A stretch of DNA of 24,034 nucleotides from an uncultured Brevundimonas sp. (GTDB taxonomy: Bacteria > Pseudomonadota > Alphaproteobacteria > Caulobacterales > Caulobacteraceae): NCBI RefSeq assembly GCF_943913055.1, contig NZ_CALTWS010000012.1, positions 1 through 24,034 on the forward strand. Direction: 5' to 3'. Position 1 is the first letter of the stretch. Each line of letters begins with the position of its first letter. The notes beneath the pieces are model-generated. The model was not told the origin of the DNA and ran no database searches. It worked only from the letters and a program-made list of their open reading frames with translations. A program made the translations under genes and the position numbers. Below, in pieces: positions 1 through 7,208 of this stretch.

Positions 1-1
1 G

Positions 2-562
2 GTGCGGGCCGGGCAATCGGTCGCCGTCGTCGGCCTGGGCGGGGTCGGCCTGGCCAGTGTGCTTGGCGCCCTGGCCAGTGGCGCGTCGCCCGTGGTGGCC
101 GTCGATCTGTCGGAGGACAAGCTGGCCCTGGCCCGCAGTCTGGGCGCGGTACAGACCGTGAATGCCGCCGATGCGGATGCGGTGGAGCAGGTGCGGGCCC
201 TGACCCATGGCGGAGCGGACTATGTGTTCGAGATGGCCGGGTCGGTGCGGGCGCTGGACAGCGCCTGGCGAATGACGCGGCGGGGCGGCACGACCGTGAC
301 CGCCGGACTGCCTCCGCCCGCTGCGGCCCTGGCGGTCAATGTGGTGTCTCTGGTGGCCGAGGAGCGGACGCTGAAGGGCAGCTATATCGGCACCTGCGTG
401 CCCGCCCGCGACATCCCCCGCTATGTCGCCCTGTTCCGCGAGGGGCGGCTGCCGGTCGACCTGCTGATGACGGGCCGCGTCGCACTGGACGACATCAATG
501 CCGCCTTCGACCGGCTGGCGGACGGGCAGGCGGTGCGCACGGTGGTCACCTTCGACGCATAG
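2..562 (+). CDS. Zinc-type alcohol dehydrogenase, C-terminal part (5' partial)
   Basis: NAD(P)-dependent alcohol/aldehyde oxidoreductase of the medium-chain (MDR) superfamily. The visible 186 residues are the Rossmann cofactor domain and the C-terminal return to the catalytic domain. The nucleotide-binding loop GLGGVG lies at about residues 11-16 and an acidic residue ends the second strand (VVAVDLS), which favours NAD over NADP. The tail, with RTLKGSYIGTC and a closing DINAAFDRL helix, is typical of class III-like members. The zinc ligands and GroES-like domain would be upstream, outside the window, so substrate cannot be inferred. The open frame runs to the window edge; the GTG at position 2 is only the first codon visible, not a believable start. 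It converges on the next gene and ends at TAG just before a hairpin terminator. Confidence 0.87.
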   Translation: MRAGQSVAVVGLGGVGLASVLGALASGASPVVAVDLSEDKLALARSLGAVQTVNAADADAVEQVRALTHGGADYVFEMAGSVRALDSAWRMTRRGGTTVTAGLPPPAAALAVNVVSLVAEERTLKGSYIGTCVPARDIPRYVALFREGRLPVDLLMTGRVALDDINAAFDRLADGQAVRTVVTFDA

Positions 563-596
563 AGAAAAGGGGCGCGACCCTTTAGGATCGCGCCCC
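561..596 (-). terminator. Intrinsic terminator between convergent genes
   Basis: A perfect 9-bp stem, GGGGCGCGA at 569-577 with TCGCGCCCC at 588-596, encloses a 10-base loop. Read on the minus strand the stem is followed by TTTTCTCT (568-561), so it best serves the minus-strand gene that ends at 624. On the plus strand no T-run follows, so for the alcohol dehydrogenase it is at most a weak bidirectional stop. Confidence 0.75.
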
Positions 597-623
597 TCGA
601 ACGCCTGAGGAATGGCTCAGGGT

Positions 624-1004
624 TTAGTAGCGGCGGTTGTCGTTGTCGCGACGCTCCCAGCGGACCTGTTGCGACAGGCGGTCATAGCGACGGTCCAGAT
701 CGTTGCGCTCGCGCACGGTCAGGCCACCGCGCAGATAGTTGCGCTCCAGATTGACCAGGGCGATCAGTTCGCCCCGCAGACGGCTGGCCTCGCGACGGCT
801 CAGCGAGCGGTTGCGCTCGCCCTGGTCGATGCGGCGGTCCAGATTGTACTTGCGTTGGGCGATCTGCTGCCAGCCGCCGTGATGCTGGACCTGCACATAG
901 CCGTGGCCGCGCGCCGGGCCATAGCCATAGGACTGGGCCGCAGCCGGGACCGCGACGGAAGCGGCCACCAGGGCCAGGGCGGGAATGAGAGCCTTCTTCA
1001 TCAT
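624..1004 (-). CDS. Exported small basic protein of unknown function
   Basis: A 126-residue protein I cannot name. It starts with a clear Sec signal peptide: MMKK, a hydrophobic core and an AAA/Q cleavage site at about residues 21-24. The mature part is rich in Arg, Gln and Tyr. It holds two similar helical segments (about residues 58-79 and 90-113) built on a basic helix, a Gly/Ser-Leu turn (SLSRRE, GLTVRE) and a second helix. Similar short exported proteins with this double pattern are, from memory, common in Caulobacterales and Sphingomonadales. A good ribosome site (AAGGAG, minus strand at 1017-1012) precedes the tandem ATG codons at 1004 and 1001; either could be used. It looks monocistronic, with its own terminator downstream. 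Location is probably periplasmic. Confidence 0.8.
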   Translation of the reverse strand: MMKKALIPALALVAASVAVPAAAQSYGYGPARGHGYVQVQHHGGWQQIAQRKYNLDRRIDQGERNRSLSRREASRLRGELIALVNLERNYLRGGLTVRERNDLDRRYDRLSQQVRWERRDNDNRRY

Positions 1005-1163
1005 CGGTCTTCTCCTTGATGCTTCACGCCGACCGGGGTGGCGGCGTTGAGGGGGAGAAAACCATTTCCCGGCTGAGCGCGATCTGAACGCGCCGGGTCA
1101 GGTTTCATTCATGCAGATGAAATCGGGGAAAGGGAGGGCGTGGCGGCTGTTGAGGTTGATGGC

Positions 1164-1193
1164 GATGTCTACTTCCGACCCATGGCGGACATT
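1164..1193 (+). repeat. Degenerate intergenic inverted-repeat element, copy A
   Basis: A 30-base segment that aligns without gaps to 1873-1902 with 21 of 30 identities, including an identical 9-base right end GCGGACATT. The left arm (GATGTCT) is decayed relative to the right arm. From memory, the consensus of this short palindromic element (ends AATGTCCGC and GCGGACATT) recurs in Sphingomonadales and Caulobacterales intergenic DNA. It lies in the 213-base stretch 1005-1217, which otherwise holds only the upstream region of the minus-strand gene and shows nothing else I recognise. Confidence 0.55.
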
Positions 1194-1217
1194 GGGACGC
1201 TCCACTATCGTGGTGAG

Positions 1218-1859
1218 ATGAGTGCGGACCCAATTCAGACGATAGATGCTGCGTTCGGATGGCGCGGGTTTCCAGACGCCATGTTCTACCAAACCCCCTT
1301 TGGGCTGCGCTTCGAGTTGGGCGGCGACCTGAGCATGGGGCCGCTTCGGTTCATGCAGGCTGTCGATAGAGCGAGGGCAGTCGCTACCGCCCTCTTTTCA
1401 AGGTCCGAAACACTGGTTGCGTTCGTTTCGATCTATGGCGAGGAACGCACCACGAGACGGCATTCTACTGCAATCCAACAGTTGGAGCGCATCGGCTTTC
1501 CCCATCCGTTCGGATCAGCAGCCAAGGTTCCGCAGAAGGATCAGCAGTATATCGCCGAGTTCGGCGGCGACCAGTTCCGTCATTGGTATGCTGCGAAGTT
1601 CACCAACGACGCAGCGGCGGTCTCCGCTCTACTATGGGCTAGCGTAGCGCGTGAGATGGACATCCGGCCTAAAGCGCAGTGTCTAGACACCATCCACATA
1701 GCCGACATTCAAAAGCGGCTTGCTCTCACGGTCTATGACGATCGAGGAATGGATGTGGTCGGGCCGAATGGACACACGCTTTCCTCTCTCTATCGCAAAT
1801 TCAATCCTTGGCTCTTGGATTACGACCGCGCCGAAATGGACGCGAAGTTCCGCGCTTAA
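1218..1859 (+). CDS. DUF3885-like protein
   Basis: A protein of 213 residues when started at ATG 1218 (MSADPIQ). The frame stays open to a GTG at 1140, but those extra 26 codons overlap a repeat element, and family members as I recall them begin shortly before a segment like FYQTPFGLRFELGGD, as this one does from 1218. The C-terminal segment VYDDRGMDV...LYRKFNPWLLDYDR is the hallmark that led me to DUF3885. The function of the family is unknown. There is no signal peptide or membrane segment, so it is likely cytoplasmic. Base composition differs from the neighbours: hand counts give 32/60 and 31/60 G+C at 1381-1440 and 1741-1800, against 43/60 at 5281-5340. Together with flanking repeat copies this suggests recent acquisition. 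No good ribosome site is visible at 1218 (GGTGAG directly abuts the ATG). Confidence 0.72.
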   Translation: MSADPIQTIDAAFGWRGFPDAMFYQTPFGLRFELGGDLSMGPLRFMQAVDRARAVATALFSRSETLVAFVSIYGEERTTRRHSTAIQQLERIGFPHPFGSAAKVPQKDQQYIAEFGGDQFRHWYAAKFTNDAAAVSALLWASVAREMDIRPKAQCLDTIHIADIQKRLALTVYDDRGMDVVGPNGHTLSSLYRKFNPWLLDYDRAEMDAKFRA

Positions 1860-1872
1860 GCGCGCCTGCCGC

Positions 1873-1902
1873 AATGTCCTTTCTCCACCCGTAGCGGACA
1901 TT
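1873..1902 (+). repeat. Intergenic inverted-repeat element, copy B
   Basis: AATGTCC (1873-1879) and GGACATT (1896-1902) form a perfect 7-bp inverted repeat around a 16-base centre. The outer CCG (1869-1871) and CGG (1903-1905) can extend it across a one-base bulge. It is related to the copy at 1164-1193 in the same orientation. No T-run follows, so it is more likely a repeat element than a terminator, though it could end transcription of the gene before it. The rest of 1860-2043 holds only the possible promoter signals listed separately. Confidence 0.6.
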
Positions 1903-1989
1903 CGGAGCGTCTGCTTCGGGGCGAACGCAAGCTGTGCTGACCCCTACGAAGGTGACCCGCGCAAAAGACCGGCGCGAACAGTGAAATCT

Positions 1990-2034
1990 GTCTAGACTGG
2001 CTGTTCAGCCATCGTTCAGAGCCTGGGGCCTAAT
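1990..2034 (+). promoter_or_regulatory. Possible control region of the PepSY/two-component operon
   Basis: The 184-base gap before the PepSY gene contains a perfect 8-base palindrome GTCTAGAC (1990-1997), a small hairpin GGCT/AGCC (1999-2010) and a -10-like CCTAAT (2029-2034; four of six matches to TATAAT). No convincing -35 box sits at the right distance. If the -10 is used, transcription would begin at about 2041-2044, on or next to the ATG, giving a leaderless message. That would fit the absence of any Shine-Dalgarno site. This is a weak, pattern-only proposal. Confidence 0.25.
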
Positions 2035-2043
2035 CACACCGTC

Positions 2044-2346
2044 ATGTCACGGATACTCGTCATCGCTGTTGCCGCCCTCATGGCCTGGGCCCCTCTGTCG
2101 GAGGCGTCGGCGCAGGACCGTGGGCGCGGGCGCGGGCCCGATCGCGAGCAGTCGCAGGAGCGCGAGCGACCGTCCATCAGCGCAGGCGAGGCCCTGTCCA
2201 TCGCCCGCAGCCGGGCACGCGGCGCACGTTTCGTGGGCACCATGGCATCCGGAGGCGGCACCTATGTGTTTCGCTTCGAGAGCCCCGAGGGGCGGATTTT
2301 CGATATCACCATCGACGCCCGCACGGGCCGCGCGGGAGGAGGCTGA
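2044..2346 (+). CDS. Exported PepSY-domain protein, possible FeuN-type modulator of the adjacent kinase
   Basis: A 100-residue protein with a signal peptide (hydrophobic residues 4-18, ASA/Q cleavage near 21-24), then an Arg/Gln/Glu-rich linker, then a PepSY-like fold from about residue 45 to the end: an ISAGEALSIAR helix and paired strands TYVFRFE and RIFDITIDARTG. It should act in the periplasm. PepSY domains are small inhibitor or ligand-binding folds. The stop codon is directly followed by the ATG of the response regulator, whose ribosome site (GGAGGAGG) lies inside this gene, so the two are translationally coupled. In Sinorhizobium meliloti a small periplasmic protein, FeuN, is encoded with FeuP/FeuQ and restrains the kinase FeuQ (recalled knowledge). 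The same role here is inference from position, size and export. No Shine-Dalgarno site is visible before the ATG. Confidence 0.78.
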   Translation: MSRILVIAVAALMAWAPLSEASAQDRGRGRGPDREQSQERERPSISAGEALSIARSRARGARFVGTMASGGGTYVFRFESPEGRIFDITIDARTGRAGGG

Positions 2347-3027
2347 ATGCGTGTTCTGCTGGTTGAAGACGACGTCGATCTGTCGCGTCAGCTTAAGACC
2401 GCCCTGGGCGACGCCGGCTATGCCGTCGATCACGCCGCCGATGGCGAGGAGGCGCATTTCCTGGGCGACACCGAACCCTATGACGTAGTGGTGCTGGACC
2501 TGGGTCTGCCCAAGATCGACGGCGTGTCGGTGCTGGAACGCTGGCGGCGCGACGGCAAGACGACGCCGGTACTGATCCTGACGGCGCGCGGGGCCTGGTC
2601 GGACAAGGTCTCGGGCTTCGACGCCGGCGCCGACGACTATCTGACCAAGCCCTTCCATACGGAGGAGCTGCTGGCCCGCCTGCGCGCCCTGCTGCGCCGC
2701 TCGGCCGGAATCGCGTCTGCGACGCTATCGTGCGGTGGCTTGCGGCTCGATCCGCGCGCGGCCCGTGCCACGGTCAATGGCGAGCCCTTGCGCCTGACCT
2801 CGCTGGAATACCGCCTGCTGCATTACATGATGATGCACCAAGGCCGGGTCATCAGCCGGACCGAGCTGGTCGAGCATCTGTACGATCAGGACTTCGACCG
2901 CGATTCCAACACCATCGAAGTCTTCGTCGGTCGTCTGCGCAAGAAGATCGGCTCAGACCGCATCGAGACGGTGCGCGGCCTGGGCTATCGCCTGACGCCG
3001 CTGGCGGATGAGTCCGAAGCGGCGTGA
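2347..3027 (+). CDS. feuP: OmpR/PhoB-family response regulator, FeuP-like
   Basis: A 226-residue transcription regulator. The receiver domain spans about residues 1-115, with acidic pocket E7-D8-D9, phospho-acceptor D51, switch T79 and conserved K101. A winged-helix DNA-binding domain covers about 127-217 (LTSLEYRLLHYM, then TIEVFVGRLRKKI and the GLGYRL wing). The segment with WSDKV, GFDAGADDYL and TKPF is PhoP-like. It sits directly after the PepSY gene and overlaps the kinase gene by four bases (GTGA), so all three should be made together. In rhizobia the regulator FeuP is found in this place, upstream of the cytochrome c maturation genes cycHJKL, and that synteny is the reason for the name. 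The family assignment is firm; orthology to FeuP is inference. Confidence 0.9.
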   Translation: MRVLLVEDDVDLSRQLKTALGDAGYAVDHAADGEEAHFLGDTEPYDVVVLDLGLPKIDGVSVLERWRRDGKTTPVLILTARGAWSDKVSGFDAGADDYLTKPFHTEELLARLRALLRRSAGIASATLSCGGLRLDPRAARATVNGEPLRLTSLEYRLLHYMMMHQGRVISRTELVEHLYDQDFDRDSNTIEVFVGRLRKKIGSDRIETVRGLGYRLTPLADESEAA

Positions 3028-4475
3028 GCCCAGCCGTCGATCAGGGGGCTGAGCCGACGTCCGAGGCGGTCGCGGAACCCCGGACCTGGGGTCGCTATTT
3101 CGGTCGGCCCGGGCGGTCGCTGACGCGGCGTCTGATCTGGCTGGCCTCGGCCTGGATCATCGTGGCCCTGGTCCTGACCGGCTATGTCCTGACATCCCAG
3201 TTCCAGGAATCGGCCCTGCGCCGGCTGGGTACCACTCTGCTGGACACGATCGACGAGACCGTGGTGGCGACCAATGCCACCGAGTTCAGCGTCGTGACCC
3301 GCCCCATCGGCGATGCGCGGACACAGCGACTGCTGTCCGGAAAATACTGGGTCGTGGCCGAGGTCCGACCGAGCGGGGCGGTGCATTTCCTGTCGCGGTC
3401 GGCCTCGCTTCCGGCCGGCGAACTGACCGTGCCTGCCGAGCTTCCCGCACGCCTCGCCGAGGCCAAGGGGCAGGTGATCAGCTACAACGACATCGGGCCT
3501 AAGGGCGAACCCCTGCGCGTCGCCGCCAGCATGAAACAGCTGCCGGGACGGACGCCGCCGGTCATCTTCATCGCCGCCATCGACCGCTCGGACGTGGATG
3601 CCGACACGCGCCAGTTCGCCCGCGTTACCTGGATCGCCCTGCTGATCCTGGGACTGGGTCTGGTCGCGGCGGTCTTCCTTCAGGTCCAGATCGGCCTGCG
3701 CCCCCTGTTCGGCCTGCGCAACGAAATCGCCGACGTCCGCAAAGGTCGCGCGGCGCGGATCGTTCAGCGCTATCCGGTCGAGATTCAGCCCCTGGCCGAA
3801 CAGGTCAACCGCCTGCTGGACGCCAATCAGGAGACGGTGGAGCGCCAGCGGACACACGTCGGCAACCTGGCCCATGCGCTGAAGACGCCGCTGTCGGTCA
3901 TGCTGGCCGAAGCGGACAGCCAGTCAGGGCCTCTGCCGGATCTGGTGCGCAAACAGTCCGAGATCATGAAGGCCCAGGTCGAGCATCACCTGCGCCGCGC
4001 CCGCGCCGCCGCCCGCGCCCAGAGCCTGGGCGAACGCACCCCCATCGGCGACGTGCTGGACGAGATGGCGGTGATGCTGGAGCGGGTGTTCGAGGAGAAG
4101 GGCGTGGAGATCGATTGGCGCGCGCCCGACGATCTGGCCTTCCGCGGCGAGCGACAGGACCTGCAGGAAATCCTTGGCAATCTGATGGAGAACGCCTCCA
4201 AATGGTCGAAGCGCAGGGTCCGCGTCTCGGCCGGTCCGACCGGCCTGGGCCAGATGGTGGTGGTGGTCGAAGACGACGGCCCCGGCCTGCCCGCCGATCA
4301 GCGCGAGGCGGCGCTGGAGCGTGGCGCACGCATGGACGAGACGACGCCGGGCTCGGGCCTGGGTCTGTCGATCGTGGTGGAGCTGACGCGGGCCTATGGC
4401 GGACGGATCACCCTGGGCGACAGCGACATGGGCGGGCTGAAGGTGCTGCTGGAGCTGCCCAGCGCCGAGTTGTGA
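3024..4475 (+). CDS. feuQ: Membrane sensor histidine kinase, PhoQ/FeuQ-like
   Basis: A 483-residue inner-membrane kinase, partner of the preceding regulator. It has a cytoplasmic N-terminal tail, transmembrane helix 1 at about residues 38-56, a periplasmic sensor domain of about 140 residues, and transmembrane helix 2 at about 196-218. A linker/HAMP-like region precedes the phosphorylation site H284 in NLAHALKTPLSV. The ATPase domain carries an N box (ILGNLMENASKWS), a G1 box (EDDGPGLP) and a G2 box (GSGLGLSIV). The ALKTPL form of the H box and the shape of the ATPase are typical of PhoQ-like kinases. Translation starts at GTG 3024, overlapping the regulator stop by four bases. The periplasmic domain is the natural contact site for the exported PepSY protein upstream (inference). 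It is followed by a 79-base gap with an inverted repeat. Confidence 0.9.
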   Translation: MSPAVDQGAEPTSEAVAEPRTWGRYFGRPGRSLTRRLIWLASAWIIVALVLTGYVLTSQFQESALRRLGTTLLDTIDETVVATNATEFSVVTRPIGDARTQRLLSGKYWVVAEVRPSGAVHFLSRSASLPAGELTVPAELPARLAEAKGQVISYNDIGPKGEPLRVAASMKQLPGRTPPVIFIAAIDRSDVDADTRQFARVTWIALLILGLGLVAAVFLQVQIGLRPLFGLRNEIADVRKGRAARIVQRYPVEIQPLAEQVNRLLDANQETVERQRTHVGNLAHALKTPLSVMLAEADSQSGPLPDLVRKQSEIMKAQVEHHLRRARAAARAQSLGERTPIGDVLDEMAVMLERVFEEKGVEIDWRAPDDLAFRGERQDLQEILGNLMENASKWSKRRVRVSAGPTGLGQMVVVVEDDGPGLPADQREAALERGARMDETTPGSGLGLSIVVELTRAYGGRITLGDSDMGGLKVLLELPSAEL

Positions 4476-4503
4476 CCCTTCTCGACAGTGAATCTTAACC
4501 CGG

Positions 4504-4537
4504 CAGGGTCAGAACGGCACGGGTTGCACCGACCCTG
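4504..4537 (+). repeat. Inverted repeat after the kinase gene
   Basis: CAGGGTC (4504-4510) and GACCCTG (4531-4537) are a perfect 7-bp inverted repeat separated by 20 bases. It lies between the histidine kinase stop and the next start. No T-run follows and the loop is long, so I do not call it a terminator. It may be a transcript-end or processing structure, or an operator. Confidence 0.35.
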
Positions 4538-4554
4538 GCTCTCGGGATTACAGT

Positions 4555-5898
4555 ATGTCCGGGCTGACGAATGCCCAGCGCGAAGGCTTGCGGTCCCTGA
4601 TGTCGGGGCTCAACGACGTGCGCCTGGGCAAGGTCGCGACCGCCGTCGGGGCCATGCCGGGCCAGACGGCCGAGGCGCTGGCCGTCATGATCGGCGTCGA
4701 ACTGCGCGAGCGCAATCGCAAGCGGCGCGTGCTGGGCCCCGTGATGCCGATGTTCCGGCCCCGCCCGGACGGGGTGCAGGCCCTGACCTTCCCGTCTGTG
4801 GTGCTGGAGCGGCTATGGGCCATGGCGCGGGCCTCGGAGCCCGAACTTCTGACGCGACTGGACGGCGGCGAGGCGGAGGCCGCCCTGGTCGCCGAGCGGC
4901 TGGGGATGGCGGCGGCGAATGCCGCGCGCGACCAGGCCGACGATCTGTGGCCCAGCGCCTATGTCGAGCCGCTGGAAAACCTGATCCTGTGTCTGGATCT
5001 GCTGCCCGTGGCACGGCGGGCGGTTACCGGGCTCGAGGCCTGGCTCAAACGACCGGACGATCAGGAACTGGCCGCGCTGCGGCTGGTGCTGCGCGATGCG
5101 GAAGCCGTCAGTCCGGAGGGGCCGCGTGCCCTGATCGACATCCTGTTCGCCCACATGGACGATGCGGTTCTGGTCTTGCGCCTGCTGCCCCATGTGTCGG
5201 GCGCGGCGGCGTCGGCGTCCCTGATGAGCGGATCGGAGTTCGGCATCTTCGTCGATCGCCTGATGGCGGCGACGCAGGCGCGGGCAGGGCGGATCAACGC
5301 CTTTCGTCCCGGTCGCGACATGACCGGGCTGGAGGCCGTCGTGTCCGATCTGGACTGGTGCGCCACCGTCCTAGCCGAGGTGGATGTAGTTCTGGATCCC
5401 GAACCCTACAGCGAATGGGGTCAGGTCATGCGCAAGACCCGTCAGTCGATCGGCAGCACCCTGTCCAACCTGATCAGGGCGACAGAGACGGCGGTCGACG
5501 CCGGCCTGCCCATGACGCGCACCCCCCTAGCCGGACGGATGACGCGTCGCACGCCGCGACTAGATGTCGAGACGACACCGGGTCCGGACGCTGCTGGCCC
5601 CCTGCTGAAATTCGTCGCGGCGCTGCGCAAGACGGCGCCCGTCTTCGGCTGCGAGGCCGAGCGCCAGCGGCTGGTCGAGGGCCTGACGGAGCGGCTCACC
5701 GACTATGCCGACGAGGCCCTGACGCTGGTCAATGCGGGCGAGGTCGAGGACAGGCCGCGCGCCCTGAAACAGATCAAGCGCGCCGCGACCTGGCTGGCCC
5801 TGATCGAGGCCCATGACGTGGCGCGATCCGTGCGGCGGCGGGTCGCGGTGGCTGACGGCGTCGCACCTGCCGAGAAGGCCTCGTCCGACGCCGCCTGA
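4555..5898 (+). CDS. Conserved-looking protein of unknown function (447 residues)
   Basis: I do not recognise this protein. It is soluble, without signal peptide or transmembrane segment, and is predicted mostly alpha-helical from its Leu/Ala/Glu/Arg pattern. An N-terminal segment of about 60 residues (including GLNDVRLGKVATAVGAMPG) is followed by long helical stretches. A variable Thr/Pro/Arg-rich linker lies at about residues 315-350 and a final helical domain at 350-430. No catalytic motif stands out. Codon use and G+C match the neighbours, so it is native. It starts at ATG 4555 with no strong ribosome site and ends 18 bases before ccmI, so it may be co-transcribed with the cytochrome c genes. 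Its position, between a FeuPQ-like pair and ccmI, suggests an envelope, cytochrome or signalling role, but that is only context. Confidence 0.8.
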   Translation: MSGLTNAQREGLRSLMSGLNDVRLGKVATAVGAMPGQTAEALAVMIGVELRERNRKRRVLGPVMPMFRPRPDGVQALTFPSVVLERLWAMARASEPELLTRLDGGEAEAALVAERLGMAAANAARDQADDLWPSAYVEPLENLILCLDLLPVARRAVTGLEAWLKRPDDQELAALRLVLRDAEAVSPEGPRALIDILFAHMDDAVLVLRLLPHVSGAAASASLMSGSEFGIFVDRLMAATQARAGRINAFRPGRDMTGLEAVVSDLDWCATVLAEVDVVLDPEPYSEWGQVMRKTRQSIGSTLSNLIRATETAVDAGLPMTRTPLAGRMTRRTPRLDVETTPGPDAAGPLLKFVAALRKTAPVFGCEAERQRLVEGLTERLTDYADEALTLVNAGEVEDRPRALKQIKRAATWLALIEAHDVARSVRRRVAVADGVAPAEKASSDAA

Positions 5899-5916
5899 TC
5901 GGCTAAACGGCGCACA

Positions 5917-6741
5917 ATGACGGTTTTCTGGATCATGACGGCGCTGGTTGCGGCGCTTGCGGGCCTGCTGGTGCTCAGCGCCGCGCGGCGCGGGGCCGAT
6001 GCTGCAGGCGAAGCCGAGACGGCGGCCGCCGCCGTCGAACTGTTCGAACTGGATCGGTTGAAGGAGCGCGGTCTGCTGGACGAGGCGGGCTGGACCGCCG
6101 CGCGGGCCGAGGCCGGACGGCGCATCCTGGCGGCGGAGCGCCAGGCTGCGCCTGTTGTCGCAGGCCGGCTCGACCGCTCCTGGGTGCTGGGCGGCATCGG
6201 GCTGGGGGTGGCGGCCACGCTGGGGCTGTACCTGCTGATCGCCACGCCAGGCCTTCCCGATCAGGGGTTCGAGAGCCGGGTCGACGACTGGGCGACCTCG
6301 CCCGAGACGCTGGAAGCGCCCCAGATCGCCGCCGTCGTGGCCCGCGTCGTGCGCGACCGACCGGATGATCGCCAGGCTCTGCTGATGCTGGGGGCCGCGC
6401 GGTTCGAGGCCAACGATCCGCTGGCCGCCGCCTCGGCCTTCCGCCGCGCGCTCGAACTGGACGCGAACGACGCCCAGGCCTGGGCCCGGCTGGGCGAAAG
6501 CCTGGTGCGGGCCAATGGCGGTATCGTCGGGGCGGACGCGGAGGCGGCGTTCCGGGAATCCCTGAACCGCGACGCCGATCAATTGGGTGCCCGTTATTTC
6601 CTGGGCGAGGCGGCGCTGACGCGGGGCGACACAGCTTTAGTGCGCCAGATGTGGCTGCCGCTGATCGCTGCGTTGGACCCCGCCGATCCTCGCCGGACCG
6701 ATCTGGAGCGTCGCCTGCCTGCCGAGGGAGCCACACAATGA
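5917..6741 (+). CDS. ccmI: Cytochrome c maturation protein CcmI (CycH)
   Basis: The apocytochrome c chaperone of System I cytochrome c biogenesis. It presents the C terminus of apocytochromes to the haem ligation complex with CcmF and CcmH at the outer face of the inner membrane. In 274 residues it has the usual plan: transmembrane helix 1 at about 3-22, a cytoplasmic loop with a leucine-zipper-like helix (ELFELDRLKERGLLDE), transmembrane helix 2 at about 89-109, and a periplasmic region with TPR-like repeats (about 145-245, including NDPLAAASAFRRALELD). The last codon overlaps the ATG of ccmE by four bases (ATGA). The first gene of a ccmI-E-F-H run equals rhizobial cycHJKL. No clear ribosome site is present before ATG 5917. 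Confidence 0.92.
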   Translation: MTVFWIMTALVAALAGLLVLSAARRGADAAGEAETAAAAVELFELDRLKERGLLDEAGWTAARAEAGRRILAAERQAAPVVAGRLDRSWVLGGIGLGVAATLGLYLLIATPGLPDQGFESRVDDWATSPETLEAPQIAAVVARVVRDRPDDRQALLMLGAARFEANDPLAAASAFRRALELDANDAQAWARLGESLVRANGGIVGADAEAAFRESLNRDADQLGARYFLGEAALTRGDTALVRQMWLPLIAALDPADPRRTDLERRLPAEGATQ

Positions 6742-7208
6742 GTTGGCTGCCGAAATCGCCCAAGGCGCGCCGCAGGCTGTGGGTCGTGGCGGCGGTCGCG
6801 CCCATCCTGGCCCTCGCCGTGGGCCTGTCGCTGTACGCCATGCGCGACAGCGTCACCTTCTTCTTCTCGCCTTCGGAAGCCACCGTGGAAAAGGCTCCGG
6901 CGGGGCGCGTCGTGCGTCTGGGCGGACTGGTCGAGGCGGGCAGCGTGTCCAATCCCGGACCGGGCGAGGTGACCTTTGCCGTCACCGACAATGTGGCGAC
7001 GACGCGCGTGGTCTATCGCGGCGACCTGCCTGACCTGTTCCGCGAAGGGCAGGGGATCGTGGCGCAGGGGGCCTTCCTGCCCGATCGCACCTTCCGCGCC
7101 ACCCAGGTGCTGGCCAAACACGACGAGAACTACATGCCGCGCGAGGTCTCCGACCGCCTGAAGGAAACCGGCGAATGGCGTCCGGCATCCGGGACGAGCC
7201 AGCCGTGA
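6738..7208 (+). CDS. ccmE: Haem chaperone CcmE (CycJ)
   Basis: A 156-residue membrane-anchored periplasmic haem chaperone. It receives haem from the CcmABCD complex through a covalent bond to a histidine and passes it to CcmF. The transmembrane anchor is at about residues 15-34, after a basic cytoplasmic start. The beta-barrel domain follows (VRLGGLVEAGSV, VTFAVTDN), and the signature HDENYMP gives the covalent haem histidine H128 and axial ligand Y132. I chose ATG 6738 (MSWLPKSP), overlapping the ccmI stop, rather than the longer open frame from 6651, because family members begin with a short basic segment before the anchor. It overlaps ccmF by GTGA. Confidence 0.95.
   Translation: MSWLPKSPKARRRLWVVAAVAPILALAVGLSLYAMRDSVTFFFSPSEATVEKAPAGRVVRLGGLVEAGSVSNPGPGEVTFAVTDNVATTRVVYRGDLPDLFREGQGIVAQGAFLPDRTFRATQVLAKHDENYMPREVSDRLKETGEWRPASGTSQP

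Noticed and set aside
4504..4537. Terminator after the FeuQ-like kinase
   Set aside because: The inverted repeat is real, but the loop is 20 bases and no T-run follows, so it is listed only as an inverted repeat.
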